A stretch of 64,000 nt of DNA, from contig CM064492.1 of the NCBI GenBank assembly GCA_032716605.1, forward strand, positions 50,921,766-50,985,765, written 5' to 3'. Below are positions 21,421 through 30,939 of this stretch, piece by piece (positions within the stretch are counted from its first letter, which is position 1; every line of letters starts with the position of its first letter). The notes under the pieces were generated by a model. It had not been told where the DNA came from and searched no databases. It saw only the letters and a list, made by a program, of their open reading frames with translations. The translations under genes were made by a program, and so were the position numbers. Source of the stretch: Paralithodes platypus. Taxonomy: Eukaryota > Arthropoda > Malacostraca > Decapoda > Lithodidae.

Positions 21421-22037
21421 TTAATATACTATGAGTACCAGTGACGTCTGCTGCCTTTTATTCTAGCTATATTTAGACGATATTATGCAGCTTAGAAAGG
21501 ATCTGCGGTAGTTGTTGTTGTTGTTGTTGTTTTTCCCCAAGCTGCCTGGCCGAACAGCCCCAAGGCCCCGAGCAAGGCCAAGGCCATAACCGAGCGCCCC
21601 CACAGAACCCTCCCTGCCGACCACAATAAAGCCTGGGTGACCGAAGCCACTCCATGGCGGGGAGCTGAGGAGGGTGCGGAAACGCCCGGGAAACCAAAGC
21701 CCCACCCAGGGCCCTGTGCCCCTCAGCAATTATGAAGAGAAAGTTGAGGGGCAAAGGAAAGATGTGACGCTTTGGCTTCCAATCTTGGTAGATTAGGAGG
21801 TCAATCCACGCAAGAGACGCCGTCACTTGAGATCTAGAAAATATATAAGTAAAAGGAACAGTCAGAGTAAGCTATGGGTATGGCAGAGATCGCTCAGTTC
21901 TCACTCTGATAGACCAGCCCATCACTATCTGCGGTAGTTAAAAGGATTGGTTGAGTTTTAAGCTTTATTATTGCTAGAGGTCCTTCCTGGTCTGAATTAA
22001 ATCGTCGTATACTTGTCACCGGTACTGTATGGGTTAA
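21421..22037 (+). mobile_element. M2 MITE split by a SINE-like insertion
   Basis: TTAA at 21421-21424 and 22034-22037. Left AGTACCAGTGACGTC, right TCACCGGTACTGTATGGG. The homologous site in M6 copy 1 (about 20016-20030, CTTTAAAG) is empty and has a single TTAA, which directly supports TTAA as the target duplication. Confidence 0.85.
21514..21926 (-). mobile_element. (CAA)n-tailed SINE-like retroelement, copy 2
   Basis: Perfect 13-bp TSD ATCTGCGGTAGTT at 21501-21513 and 21927-21939. The sense (minus) 3' end is (CAA)n. It is about 96 bp longer than copy 1 near its 5' end (around 21780-21890). It lies within the M2 copy. Confidence 0.9.
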
Positions 22038-22169
22038 AGTCAAGTTGTGAAGCCCCTGGGATATAATAAAGCACTGGGTTATCTCGCCTGGGTTCGATAC
22101 AGATTCAAATGGGTGTGTCGGTATTATGTCTCATGACTGTACACCACACTACTGCTTTTTGAATGGAGC

Positions 22170-22387
22170 CTAAAGCCGGTATCACACGAGAGCTTCTATA
22201 GTCAACATTTGATGATCAAAAAATGTCTGGCAACATTTCTGGAATATTTGGCACTGGTATCGGGAACTAGACTGATGATGCATGAATTTAAATGACCGAA
22301 ATCTTATAAATTTTGACCTCATAAGCTGCTGGACCAGTGTTGAGGATAAATGTTGAGGGAAATAGGGCTCGTGTGATACCGGCTTAA
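22170..22387 (+). mobile_element. M5 MITE copy 3
   Basis: AAAGCCGGTATCACACGAGAG at the left and CTCGTGTGATACCGGCTTAA at the right, collinear with copy 1 (82-298). Confidence 0.9.
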
Positions 22388-22517
22388 CCAACATTCTCAA
22401 CTCCAGGGGAAATAATGTATACCGTATGTGTTGACGTACTACGGCAAGGATTTAGAATCAGGGCACAGGTGACGAATTAATGAGAAGATTGATTCAGTTC
22501 AGGATAGCTTGGAAAAC

Positions 22518-22858
22518 TTAAGGGGGTCACCTGCTTTATTCTATTTCTTGGTTGTATCCATTCGGCCCCATTCAGCCTACTGTTTTAAGACATTTATCCT
22601 CATCCAGGTGTCGATTTTATTCCTGGCGAGGTCAGCGAGCCAGCATTTTATGGAGAAATTCGGCTTCGCCGGAGACATTTTTCTATCGAAAAATTTACAA
22701 ATTTACCCAGCTGTCTAACTCATTATCTAAAATATGGTGGCTCGCTGTCGCTCGCCAATTATAAATCTACACCTGGATGGGGATAAACGTCTTAAGACAG
22801 TATGGGGCCGAATGGATACAACCCAGAGAGAGAATAAAAAGCAGGTCACCCCCCTTAA
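22518..22858. mobile_element. M4 foldback MITE, about 130-bp TIRs
   Basis: TTAAGGGGG at 22518 and CCCCCCTTAA ending 22858. The arms are near-complete reverse complements (GTATCCATTCGGCCCCATTC / GGCCGAATGGATAC; CATCCAGGTGTCGATTTTATTC / ATAAATCTACACCTGGATG). The inner core GGCGAG...AGCGAGCC matches M1. Confidence 0.85.
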
Positions 22859-22906
22859 GGTCACAATATATGCCTTATAGTCGTGAGCATATATGAAATT
22901 AGACCA

Positions 22907-23122
22907 TTAACCCTTTTTTTACAGGTGCGATCCTTTGCATTTTGGTTTGGCAATTATTAGACGATTTTATTCAGCGTAGGAAGGACGTCTACCCATTAAT
23001 CGGCTACAAACTATTGCATTTAATCTTTTAGCTACCACATATATCCTTTCTAAACTGCACAAAATCGTCAACATATAGCTATAACAAATTTAATAAGACG
23101 TCGCCGATACAGAAAGGGTTAA
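22907..23122 (+). mobile_element. M2 MITE
   Basis: TTAACCCTTTTTTTACAGG at the left and GATACAGAAAGGGTTAA at the right. Subterminal CGTAGGAAGGACG / TCCTTTCTAAACTGC. Confidence 0.8.
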
Positions 23123-23139
23123 GAATTTTCGAACTTTTA

Positions 23140-23243
23140 AAGTCTATTGAAGCATCTGGGCTACACTAAAGCAGTGTATTGTCTCGTTTGCGTTCGAGAC
23201 TGATTCATATGGGTGCTTCGCCATTTATGTTCTTGACTGTACA
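23140..23243 (+). mobile_element. M6 fragment
   Basis: Right part of M6 only (CTAAAGCAGTGTATTGTCTCG, GCGTTCGAGACTGATTCATATGGGTG, CTTGACTGTACAG). A similar right-end fragment lies at 27518-27572. Confidence 0.6.
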
Positions 23244-23486
23244 GTGCCGCTAATAAGTCATGTCTCAGGAGTCATTACGTTTGGGTCGCTCTGTGCTGTA
23301 TTAATGTCTGTCAGATGTTGAATAAGGTGGGTAAGTATAGGAACATATGTTTGTATATCTCACTCTAAACGAATAAATCAAGTTTTAGATATTTCTGATA
23401 CCAATTATTGATCAAAACATACTTGGTGCCAAGACATCACTTATTAGCGCCACTTTACTGTACATTCTTAAGATATAAGTCCTGGC

Positions 23487-23855
23487 TTAAGGAGAGGAAG
23501 ACCGTTTTTCTGTACTCCCTTCTCCCTAATGTTTAGCCCAACTAGTTTTGAAGATTATAAGGCGTTCGGCCCATTAGTTTGGCGATTTTAACACCTTTCG
23601 CCTCATTTCGTTGTCAATTTTAAGACCTTTCGTGCCATTTAGGTGTCGATTTATTCCTGGCGAGCGATAGCGAGCCTGCAATTTTAAGAGAAACCGGACT
23701 CGGCCGGGTCATTTTTCTACTGTTAAATGAACACATTTATCTTGAAGGGGGGTCTAGGGTGTGTTTTTCTAAGCTTGATGGAGGTCTAGGGAGGAAACTA
23801 AAAAGGATATATGAATAAATTAATTAATAGATCTAACAAACGGCCAGTCTCCCCG
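23487..23855 (+). mobile_element. M1 MITE copy 7, fused to the piggyBac gene
   Basis: TTAA at 23487-23490. All family blocks are present. The right terminus CGGCCAGTCTCCCC ends at 23855, without the usual TTAA, and passes straight into piggyBac coding sequence. ATG at 23811, inside the M1 tail, is in frame with the first piggyBac block. Confidence 0.8.
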
Positions 23856-26190
23856 CTGGAGGAAGGTGCTATTGAAGTACCAAGTGTGCTAGAGCTAACC
23901 CCTTCGCCTAGTTTCGTAGGTCAGGGTAGGCCTAGCCCTAGTCCTACCCCAGGACCTTTGCCTGCCCGTACGCCCTTGAAAGTGGTTAAATACTTCTATA
24001 AACAGTCTTTAGTGAAAAGTGCAGCCAAGAAAGCACGCAAGGAAGCAGAAAATGTGAGGGAAGGCGTAGATAGTGATAGTGACGCCGACCCAGGCCTAGC
24101 AACCACCCGCATTCCTTTGTCCCGACGCCTTGACCCGGGACGGCCACCCACAGCCCTCGGCTTCATCTGTCCCTCAGGATGACCAAAGGGCCTCTACAAG
24201 TGCGTCATTGGCCTCCCACAGTGTGCCACCACAGGCCCCGCATCGTAGGTCATTATTTCCTGCGGAAAAGTCCACGGCTAGCCGCAAAAGGATCCCAACT
24301 CTCGAGACCGAGGCTCCCATTGCTCAACCTCCCGCAGCCCCACGCCGCCGACGCCCAGTCTATTCTTCACCAGAGTTGTCTCCTGAAGAGGATGCTGACG
24401 ACCCCAACATTGCCCCAGATGACCTGACGTTGCCTGAGGAAGAGGAAGAAGAAGACGAAGAGGAAGAGGAAGTCCCGACAAGAAGAGTAAAAGGGCGAGG
24501 TCGTGGACGTGGTCAGCCTGCCGACGCCGCTGCCCCTGGGCCTGGGCGTGCAGGGCGTCCGCCTGGGCGTCCGCGTGGCCAAGGGCGTGTGCCAGGGCGT
24601 GTGCCTGCTGCAGCTGCACGTCCTCGTCCTCGAGCAGCTGACATGTTTGTGTGGACAGATGGGGCGGATTTTGAGCCAGATTGTCCTGCCTTTGACGAGG
24701 TACAACAGGGTTCTGGGGTGTCACCAGCATATCCCTGTGGCCCAAATGCCACCCCCAGTGAACTTTTCTGTGGCTTCTACGACAATGAAGTCATGGAATA
24801 CCTTGTCAAAGAGACAAATAACCACCAGGCTATCTGTTCAAACTTTCTTGGGAGGAAGACCAGTGCCAAGATGGTGGCATGGAGAGCTCTCACTGTGGCA
24901 GAATTATATGTGTTCTTGGCACTCACAATGCTGATGACACACATAAAGAAGCACGTTCTGGCCGACAACTGGATAACTGGCGACCTCACAACGACTCCAG
25001 CATTTGGCAAATACATGTCAAGGGATAGGTAATTCGACATCCTCTCATATTTCCACCTGACAAATAACATGCATGTCCACGAGCCCGACACACTCTGGAA
25101 GATCAGGCAACTGTATGACATGATACGTCATCGGTTTTCCACCTACCTGATTCCTTTTCAGAAGCAGTGCATCGACGAGTCTCTGGTCCTGTTCCGTGGT
25201 AGGCTGCACTTCCGACAGTATATCCCGTCCAAGAGACACCGCTTCGGCATCAAGCTCTTCGTCCTCTGCGACTGCAAGACGGGATATGTGCTCGACTTTA
25301 TAGTCTACAGCGGCAAGGGTGGTGAAGTGCAGATTGACCCCCTCATTGGTTTTGGCGGCGCTGTGGTAAAGAGGATGATGGAGAGGTACTTCCATGACAA
25401 CCACATCCTCTATACCGACAATTATTACACGTCGCCTATCCTCGCCAAGTACCTCCATGACCGCAAGACCGGAACTGTCGGCACAGTGAAGGGGAAGAGG
25501 AAGGGCATGCCAGCCTACCCAACCAAGACTAAGAAGACGGACATCTTCCATAAGAAGAGTGGCCCCATCCTCTCCATCCACTGGCATGACCAGCGCAAGG
25601 TCAACCTCCTCACCACATGCCACAAAGCAGAGATGGTTGCCTCAGGGAAGGTGGACCGAAGGACGAAGAACCCTATCACGAAACCAGCTGCTGTCCTGGA
25701 CTATAATGTCAACATGCGCCTCGTCGACAAGTCCGACATGCAGATGGGCTTCATAGACTGCCTGCGAACATCTTGCAGGTGGTACAAGAAGTTTGTCCTG
25801 CATGCAGTAGATATGTCTGTCCTCAACGCGTACAACATCTACCGTTTGAGGACTCCAGTCATGAAGTACAAGAGCCTGCGGACCTTCCAAAAGCAGCTGA
25901 TACTTGAGCTCCTGGGTAAACATGCGGGTACACCAGGGAGGCCACTACAAGGACCAGGCATGCTGGACAGAACAGGGTGTGCCGAGTTCTTCAGAAGGCA
26001 CCAGCTCGTCGCCCTTCCTTTCCAGGGTCCTAACAGCAGAATAAGAATGCAGAAGAGGTGCTATGTGTGCAGCCGCACAACTCGACGACCCCGCAAACCC
26101 ACAAAAAGCACTTGGCAATGCCTCGAGTGTCAGGTGGGACTGTTTGCTGGCACCTGCTTCAATGATTTCCACACTATGACAAACTATTGA
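23811..26190 (+). pseudogene. piggyBac-like transposase (PGBD type), one frameshift and one stop
   Basis: Cut-and-paste DDD transposase related to piggyBac and its domesticated PGBD relatives. An acidic, proline/serine-rich N-terminus (23811-24150) shifts by one base somewhere between about 24140 and 24180 into the next frame. That frame runs from there to 26190 but has a TAA at 25030-25032, within SRDR-stop-FDILSYFHLTNN. The core is otherwise intact: first Asp in IDESLVLFRGR (25174-25176), second in YTDNYYTS (25417-25419), third in NMRLVDKSD (25726-25728, plus a second Asp three residues on, as in piggyBac). A C-terminal cysteine-rich domain (RCYVC...QCLEC...GTCFNDFH) follows. A glutamate run and an RG-rich stretch lie at about 24430-24620. 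The first 15 codons are M1 sequence, so the true start may lie elsewhere. Base composition is more GC-rich than the surroundings. Inferred to be a recently inactivated copy, although either lesion could be an assembly error. Confidence 0.9.
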
Positions 26191-26233
26191 AGTGTAAGTG
26201 ACAGTGATAGTGACACTCAATAATAATAATAAT

Positions 26234-26620
26234 AATATAACTAAGTATAAGTGAAAGAGACACACATAAGTAATAATAAGTGCCTTCAGAACAATATGAA
26301 CAAGTGAAAGGGACACTAAAATATATATTCCTAACAAAAAATAAGTGAAAATGACACTATCAATTACCATAGTCCAGTGAAATTGACACTATATATACTA
26401 ATAATAAAACTAAGTATAAGTGAAAGAGACACACATAAGTAATAATAAGTGCCTTCAGAACAATATGAACAAGTGAAAGTGACACTAAAATATATATTCC
26501 TAACAATAAATAAGTGAAAATGACACTATCAATTACCATAGTCCAGTATAAATAATCATAATTACTATAATAATAACAATAAAACTAAGTATAAGTGACA
26601 GAGACACAAATTATTTCAGA
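26234..26620. repeat. About 170-bp direct duplication after the transposase
   Basis: AACTAAGTATAAGTGAAAGAG...GTGCCTTCAGAACAATATG...CAATTACCATAGTCCAGT occurs at 26240-26373 and again at 26411-26547, with a third start at 26583. It is probably a tandem duplication in the 3' UTR. Confidence 0.85.
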
Positions 26621-26906
26621 AAAATAACTTTATTGAGTGTAAATAACATAATAACAATAATATATTGCATAATAAACAATTAAACACTAAAAAATCGCTT
26701 CCCGCCATAATTCAAGGTAGAGCGACGAGTCAGAATGTTCGTCGTAGCCTGGGCCGCGGTTGAGTGTTCGGACGCGGCGAGGTAAATAGGCGGCAAAAGT
26801 TACCTCCACTTCCATCACCATCACTCCGGAACCAGTTGAGCTAGAAAGCTCTACTCAACGCCATTCTACGCAGCAAGGTAAGGCGCCCATTTTGACATAT
26901 GTTTGA
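26621..26906. other. Unassigned DNA
   Basis: ATAATAAACAATTAAAC (26667) could hold a polyadenylation signal for the transposase. A GC-rich block at 26700-26880 has no recognised feature. Confidence 0.4.
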
Positions 26907-27394
26907 TTAACCCTTAATTAGCGGCGAGCAACATAAGTCGAGTTAAAAAAAGCTGGACTATGTGGCGGCGCTCGACATAGGTCGAGTGGCAATTTCAGCA
27001 CGTAATGTGGCTGAGAGAGAGAGACAAGTGGTGGCAGGAGACTAGCGAGCGTATGACTGCTCCAGACCACCGCGGCGAACCTACTGACACAAATCTCAGC
27101 TCCCTCCTCCCTCTCTCACTCGCTACATACTCAATTATGTACCGAAAGTACCGAATTACCTGCTTTTTGCACTCGCGTTGCACGGTTATTGCAAGAAAAC
27201 TATCCATCATACAAGGATCGTTATGGTGTCATTCGAAAGCTCTGTTTATGCCCTTTCAGGGATAGGTACTTGTTTTACGTTCTGGGTCTTATTTAGGCAT
27301 GAAAATGATCACGTAAACAGCCCTATTTTGGCTAAAAACACCCCGCTGTGCGGTACATATAAATAAACCGCATAGGCCGCTCGTAAGGTGTTAA
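26907..27394. mobile_element. piggyBac-type MITE (480 bp between TTAA sites)
   Basis: TTAA at 26907-26910 and 27391-27394. Termini CCCTTAATTAGCGGC and (reverse complement of the right end) CACCTTACGAGCGGC form an imperfect TIR. CCC-type ends and TTAA are piggyBac features. The body is not homologous to the other MITEs here and has no transposase. Confidence 0.65.
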
Positions 27395-27517
27395 TGTAGG
27401 TAGTATATTAAGCGAGATTAGCCTTAGTTAACGTATGTTGTGTTTTCATCCAAATCGCCTGGATACAGCCTCCGTCCTTAAGTAAGGCAGCCCGGGCGGG
27501 AAGGGTTAAAGGTTCAA

Positions 27518-27572
27518 AGACTCAAATGGGTGTATACGTATTCCGGCTCCCAACTGCACCATTTCATGATCA
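27518..27572 (+). mobile_element. M6 right-end fragment
   Basis: GGTTCAAAGACTCAAATGGGTG...TTCCGGCTCCCAACTGCAC parallels the last 55 bp of M6 copy 1. Confidence 0.5.
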
Positions 27573-27654
27573 ATATAGAATAACATACTGTATATAGCGC
27601 TATATTCCATTACTATATATATTCATATCCTTTTGTGTATAATTTCAATGGAAT

Positions 27655-27787
27655 TATTGATAATATTCAAGGACACTACATCGTCGCTATTAGAAACAAT
27701 TTATCAGGGAAAATAGGGACCAATAGACTCGCCATATATTTCTCATTATAGTCTGCATGGATCAATTTCGTTATCGACAATTTGAAA
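27655..27787 (+). repeat. Dispersed repeat, second copy
   Basis: Matches 12275-12405 over its length (CAAGGACACTACATCGTCG, TTTCTCATTATAGTCTGCATG). Family not recognised. Confidence 0.75.
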
Positions 27788-27961
27788 ATTATTTATGTTT
27801 ATCAACTCCGTGGAAGCAGTGGTATCGCGCACACAGATCCCGTCCATAGGCTATACTGCGCATAAACACCAGCCACCTTCGTCTGTCTGTCTGTCTATCT
27901 GGAAACTCGTCCCTCACCATTCAATGTAGTTTTATCAACATTCACAAGTATATCTGGTTGG

Positions 27962-28322
27962 TTAAGGGGGAGATAGTCGTTTTATTATGGACACCCTTCT
28001 CCCGTTTGTTTAGCATATTAGTTTTGAGATTTGAAGACTTTGTTCCGTTAGTTTGGCGATTTTGAGACCTTTCGCCTTATTTCGCTGTCAATATTAAGAC
28101 CTTTCGTGCCAGTTAGGTGTAATTTTTTTCCTGTGAGCGATAGCTAGCCTGTAATTTTAGAAGGAAACGGCCGGGAAATTTTTCTATAATTTTTTTTACA
28201 AATTTATCTTGAAAGGGGGTCCAGGGGATGTTTTTTAAAGCTTGATGGAGGTGTAGCAAGGAAACTAAAAAATAAATACTTAATTAAAAATACAGACCAA
28301 AAAACAAACACTACCCCCTTAA
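27962..28322 (+). mobile_element. M1 MITE copy 8 with intact TTAA ends
   Basis: TTAAGGGGGAGATAGTCG at the left, CACTACCCCCTTAA at the right. 361 bp including both TTAA copies. The CCGGCC hairpin is partly lost. Confidence 0.9.
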
Positions 28323-28626
28323 TGCAGTGGTCAGTCAGAAAGATATTTTTTTTATTTTACTCAAAGATCAATGTAAACAATCAAGTTTAATAAAATGGTC
28401 AATATTTAACATATTTTTCCGATTCCGCTAGGAAGAGGGCTGTGTTTTGCTGAGTAGAATATTGTTGTCTCTGGGTCCTCGCCATTGTAGATAATTAAGA
28501 TTTAGTTTACCCTCAATACTCGGGTTTCTCTCACTTCCCACTGGTAAATAGAAGAAAATGTAGAACATGAACTGCGGAATCACGGTAACACTGAATTGTT
28601 TTATTAGTTATATACAGAGTGAATAA
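28323..28626. other. Stretch without recognised features
   Basis: Ordinary AT-rich DNA, nothing recognised. Confidence 0.5.
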
Positions 28627-28964
<338 letters not shown>

Positions 28965-29268
28965 AGATATATAGATATCCTCTTATTTAAAAAAAAAAAA
29001 TTGGGAGTAATATGTATATAGTGTGAATTAAAGTGAACTAGATGGAATTAAAATGATTTGAAGTGGAAATAATTATATCATATTTTTGTATTGGTTTGAT
29101 ATCATAAATTAAAATATGAAATAAATAAATAAATGTGAAACATACCCTATCATAATTCCATGCATTCCTCGGTTATTATTGCATTAGTGTTTTGATGAAA
29201 TGTATGATGTGTTTAGTTAATAATAGAATATATGTCGGCTAAACCTTAAATTGTGTTTTGAAGTTCTC
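28965..29268. other. Stretch without recognised features
   Basis: AT-rich, nothing recognised. Confidence 0.5.
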
Positions 29269-29600
29269 TTAATGGGATCGAGATATGTCGCTTTTCTAGA
29301 CCCCCTTCTCCCTCATGTTTCGCCCCATTAGTTTGGCGATTTTACGACTTTTTGTCCCATATCTGTTAATGTTTTAAGACCTTTTGTGCCATTTCAGTGT
29401 CAATTTTTTCCTGGCGAGCGATAGCAAGCCTGTAAATTTAAGAGGAACCGACTTTCGACTGAGAAATTTTTCTACCGAAAAATGTAAACAATTTTCTTGA
29501 AAGGGGGTCTAGGGGGCGTCGTTTTAAGCTTGATGGAGATCTAGCAAGGAAACTAAAAAATAATATATAAATAAATGAACCGACCAAAATTTAAACTTAA
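29269..29600 (+). mobile_element. M1 MITE copy 9
   Basis: TTAATGGGATCGAGATATG at the left, TTAA at 29597-29600. Core GGCGAGCGATAGCAAGCC and AAGCTTGATGGAGATCTAG present. Confidence 0.8.
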
Positions 29601-29700
29601 TATTAGTGGCACATTGTAAGAGATCATAGGTATATAAAGAGTAATTAAGTGTCCATGATAAGCTACCAATGGAAAGGTAAAGTAGAAGCAAGGAACCCAT

Positions 29701-29910
29701 TTAACCCCTTGAGGATTATGACGCAGTTTGACAGTATATTCTGTCTATAATTTGATAATTGTATAAAACTTAGCAAGGATCTGATGGCATGAAAAGGGTA
29801 AACACTATCTGGTTAATACCCTCTGACTGCCATATGCCATTCCTAATCTGAATAAAATCGTAAAATAATAGCCAGAATAAATTGTCAGACACGTCGTAAT
29901 CTTCCAAATG
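29701..29910 (+). mobile_element. M3 MITE
   Basis: TTAACCCCTTGAGGATTATG at the left; inverted GTAAAATAATAGCCAGAAT and CGTCGTAATCTTCC at the right. Right TTAA lost. Confidence 0.75.
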
Positions 29911-29927
29911 TTATCATTCGAAACAAG

Positions 29928-29929
<2 letters not shown>

Positions 29930-29984
<55 letters not shown>
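29930..29984. repeat. (GA)n microsatellite
   Basis: About 55 bp of pure GA repeat. Confidence 0.95.
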
Positions 29985-29986
<2 letters not shown>

Positions 29987-30214
29987 TATATATAGAGCGA
30001 AAGAGCAAGAGCAGTGCGAGCTAGGAGAAGCGAGTGTTGCAAAGAAGCCCCGATATCACACTGAAGAACGGCAAGAGATGAAATGCGAACTCCGGAAGAG
30101 ATAAATGGCTATACAGACACAACTTGCAATCGAGGGGAAGAGCGGAGATAAAACCGAGACGCAAGAGTGGGTCCAGACAATATACACACATACACGTATA
30201 TACGTGTATAAACA

Positions 30215-30216
<2 letters not shown>

Positions 30217-30282
<66 letters not shown>
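30217..30282. repeat. (TA)n microsatellite
   Basis: About 66 bp of TA. Tyr-Ile reading frames on both strands are artefacts. Confidence 0.95.
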
Positions 30283-30296
<14 letters not shown>

Positions 30297-30303
30297 ACTT
30301 ACT

Positions 30304-30440
30304 CCCAGCCTGGACTGGAACCACGGACGGTCAGGACGAGAGTCCATGCTTCAATCAAAGACTCCAGGGGATGTGTAGTTGAGTAAAGCATGTGCTCTCG
30401 TCCTGACTGTCTGTGGTTCGAGTCCCGACTGAAAGTAAAC
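30304..30440. mobile_element. Inverted pair of tRNA-like units between (TA)n tracts
   Basis: Plus-strand unit at 30372-30436 with an A-box-like GTAGTTGAGTAAAGC and a perfect B box GGTTCGAGTCC. A minus-strand near-copy lies at 30304-30350 (reverse complement reads CTCTCGTCCTGACCGTCCG...GGTTCCAGTCC). No closed acceptor stem, so it is read as a SINE fragment or palindromic duplication, not a tRNA gene. Confidence 0.55.
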
Positions 30441-30483
30441 ACTTTTAGTATCCCATGTTTATTTGTGAGATATACCTAATATA

Positions 30484-30485
<2 letters not shown>

Positions 30486-30532
<47 letters not shown>
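30486..30532. repeat. (TA)n microsatellite
   Basis: About 45 bp of TA repeat. Confidence 0.95.
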
Positions 30533-30536
<4 letters not shown>

Positions 30537-30690
30537 TATAACATGGAAAGGCATTAGGCATTGATTGAATCTATTGCATTTAATTATCTAAATGCAGGCT
30601 AGTCCTATCTTCTTCGGCCAGTATTGTATTTCCTATCTTGGTATCATCTGTATGTGTGGAAATGAGGTTAATAAGGCCAACATCGATATC

Positions 30691-30874
30691 AAGAGAGAGA
30701 GAGAGAGAGATTGAAAGTAAGATAGAGATTCAGTCGACCCAAGGAAAAGAGGGGAAAGTGAGAGGGGGAGATGCTTCGAGGGGAAAGTGGGTGTTTGGAA
30801 GAGTGATAACGGGGAAAGGGGGGGGGGGACATAGAGGGGTAAGGGGGGAGGGAGAGACATCGAGGGGTAAGGGG

Positions 30875-30935
<61 letters not shown>
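30691..30935. repeat. GA-rich purine repeat
   Basis: Short GA tracts, a GGGGAAAGTG/GAGGGGTAAG segment and a pure (GA)n tract at 30882-30934 that abuts the LINE copy B 3' end. Confidence 0.9.

Positions 30936-30939
<4 letters not shown>

Larger units (their letters stand above)
20954..22139. mobile_element. M6 MITE copy 2, enlarged by nested insertions
   Basis: Ends CAGTCATGAACCAATATACCTGC and ...GTATTATGTCTCATGACTG. Relative to copy 1 it has gained an M2 (21421-22037), which in turn contains a SINE-like element (21514-21926). M1 copy 5 occupies the same site as M1 copy 4 in copy 1, so that insertion predates duplication of this M6/M1 composite. Confidence 0.75.

Noticed and set aside
24278..26370. 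Minus-strand and alternative-frame ORFs over the transposase
   Set aside because: Shadows of the piggyBac frame, which has family motifs and catalytic residues.
27820..27850. AAGCAGTGGTATC resembling a cDNA-library adaptor
   Set aside because: The match stops after 13 nt, and a diverged genomic relative (GTAAGCAGAGTGGTATCGC) lies at 60003, so it is a natural repeat.
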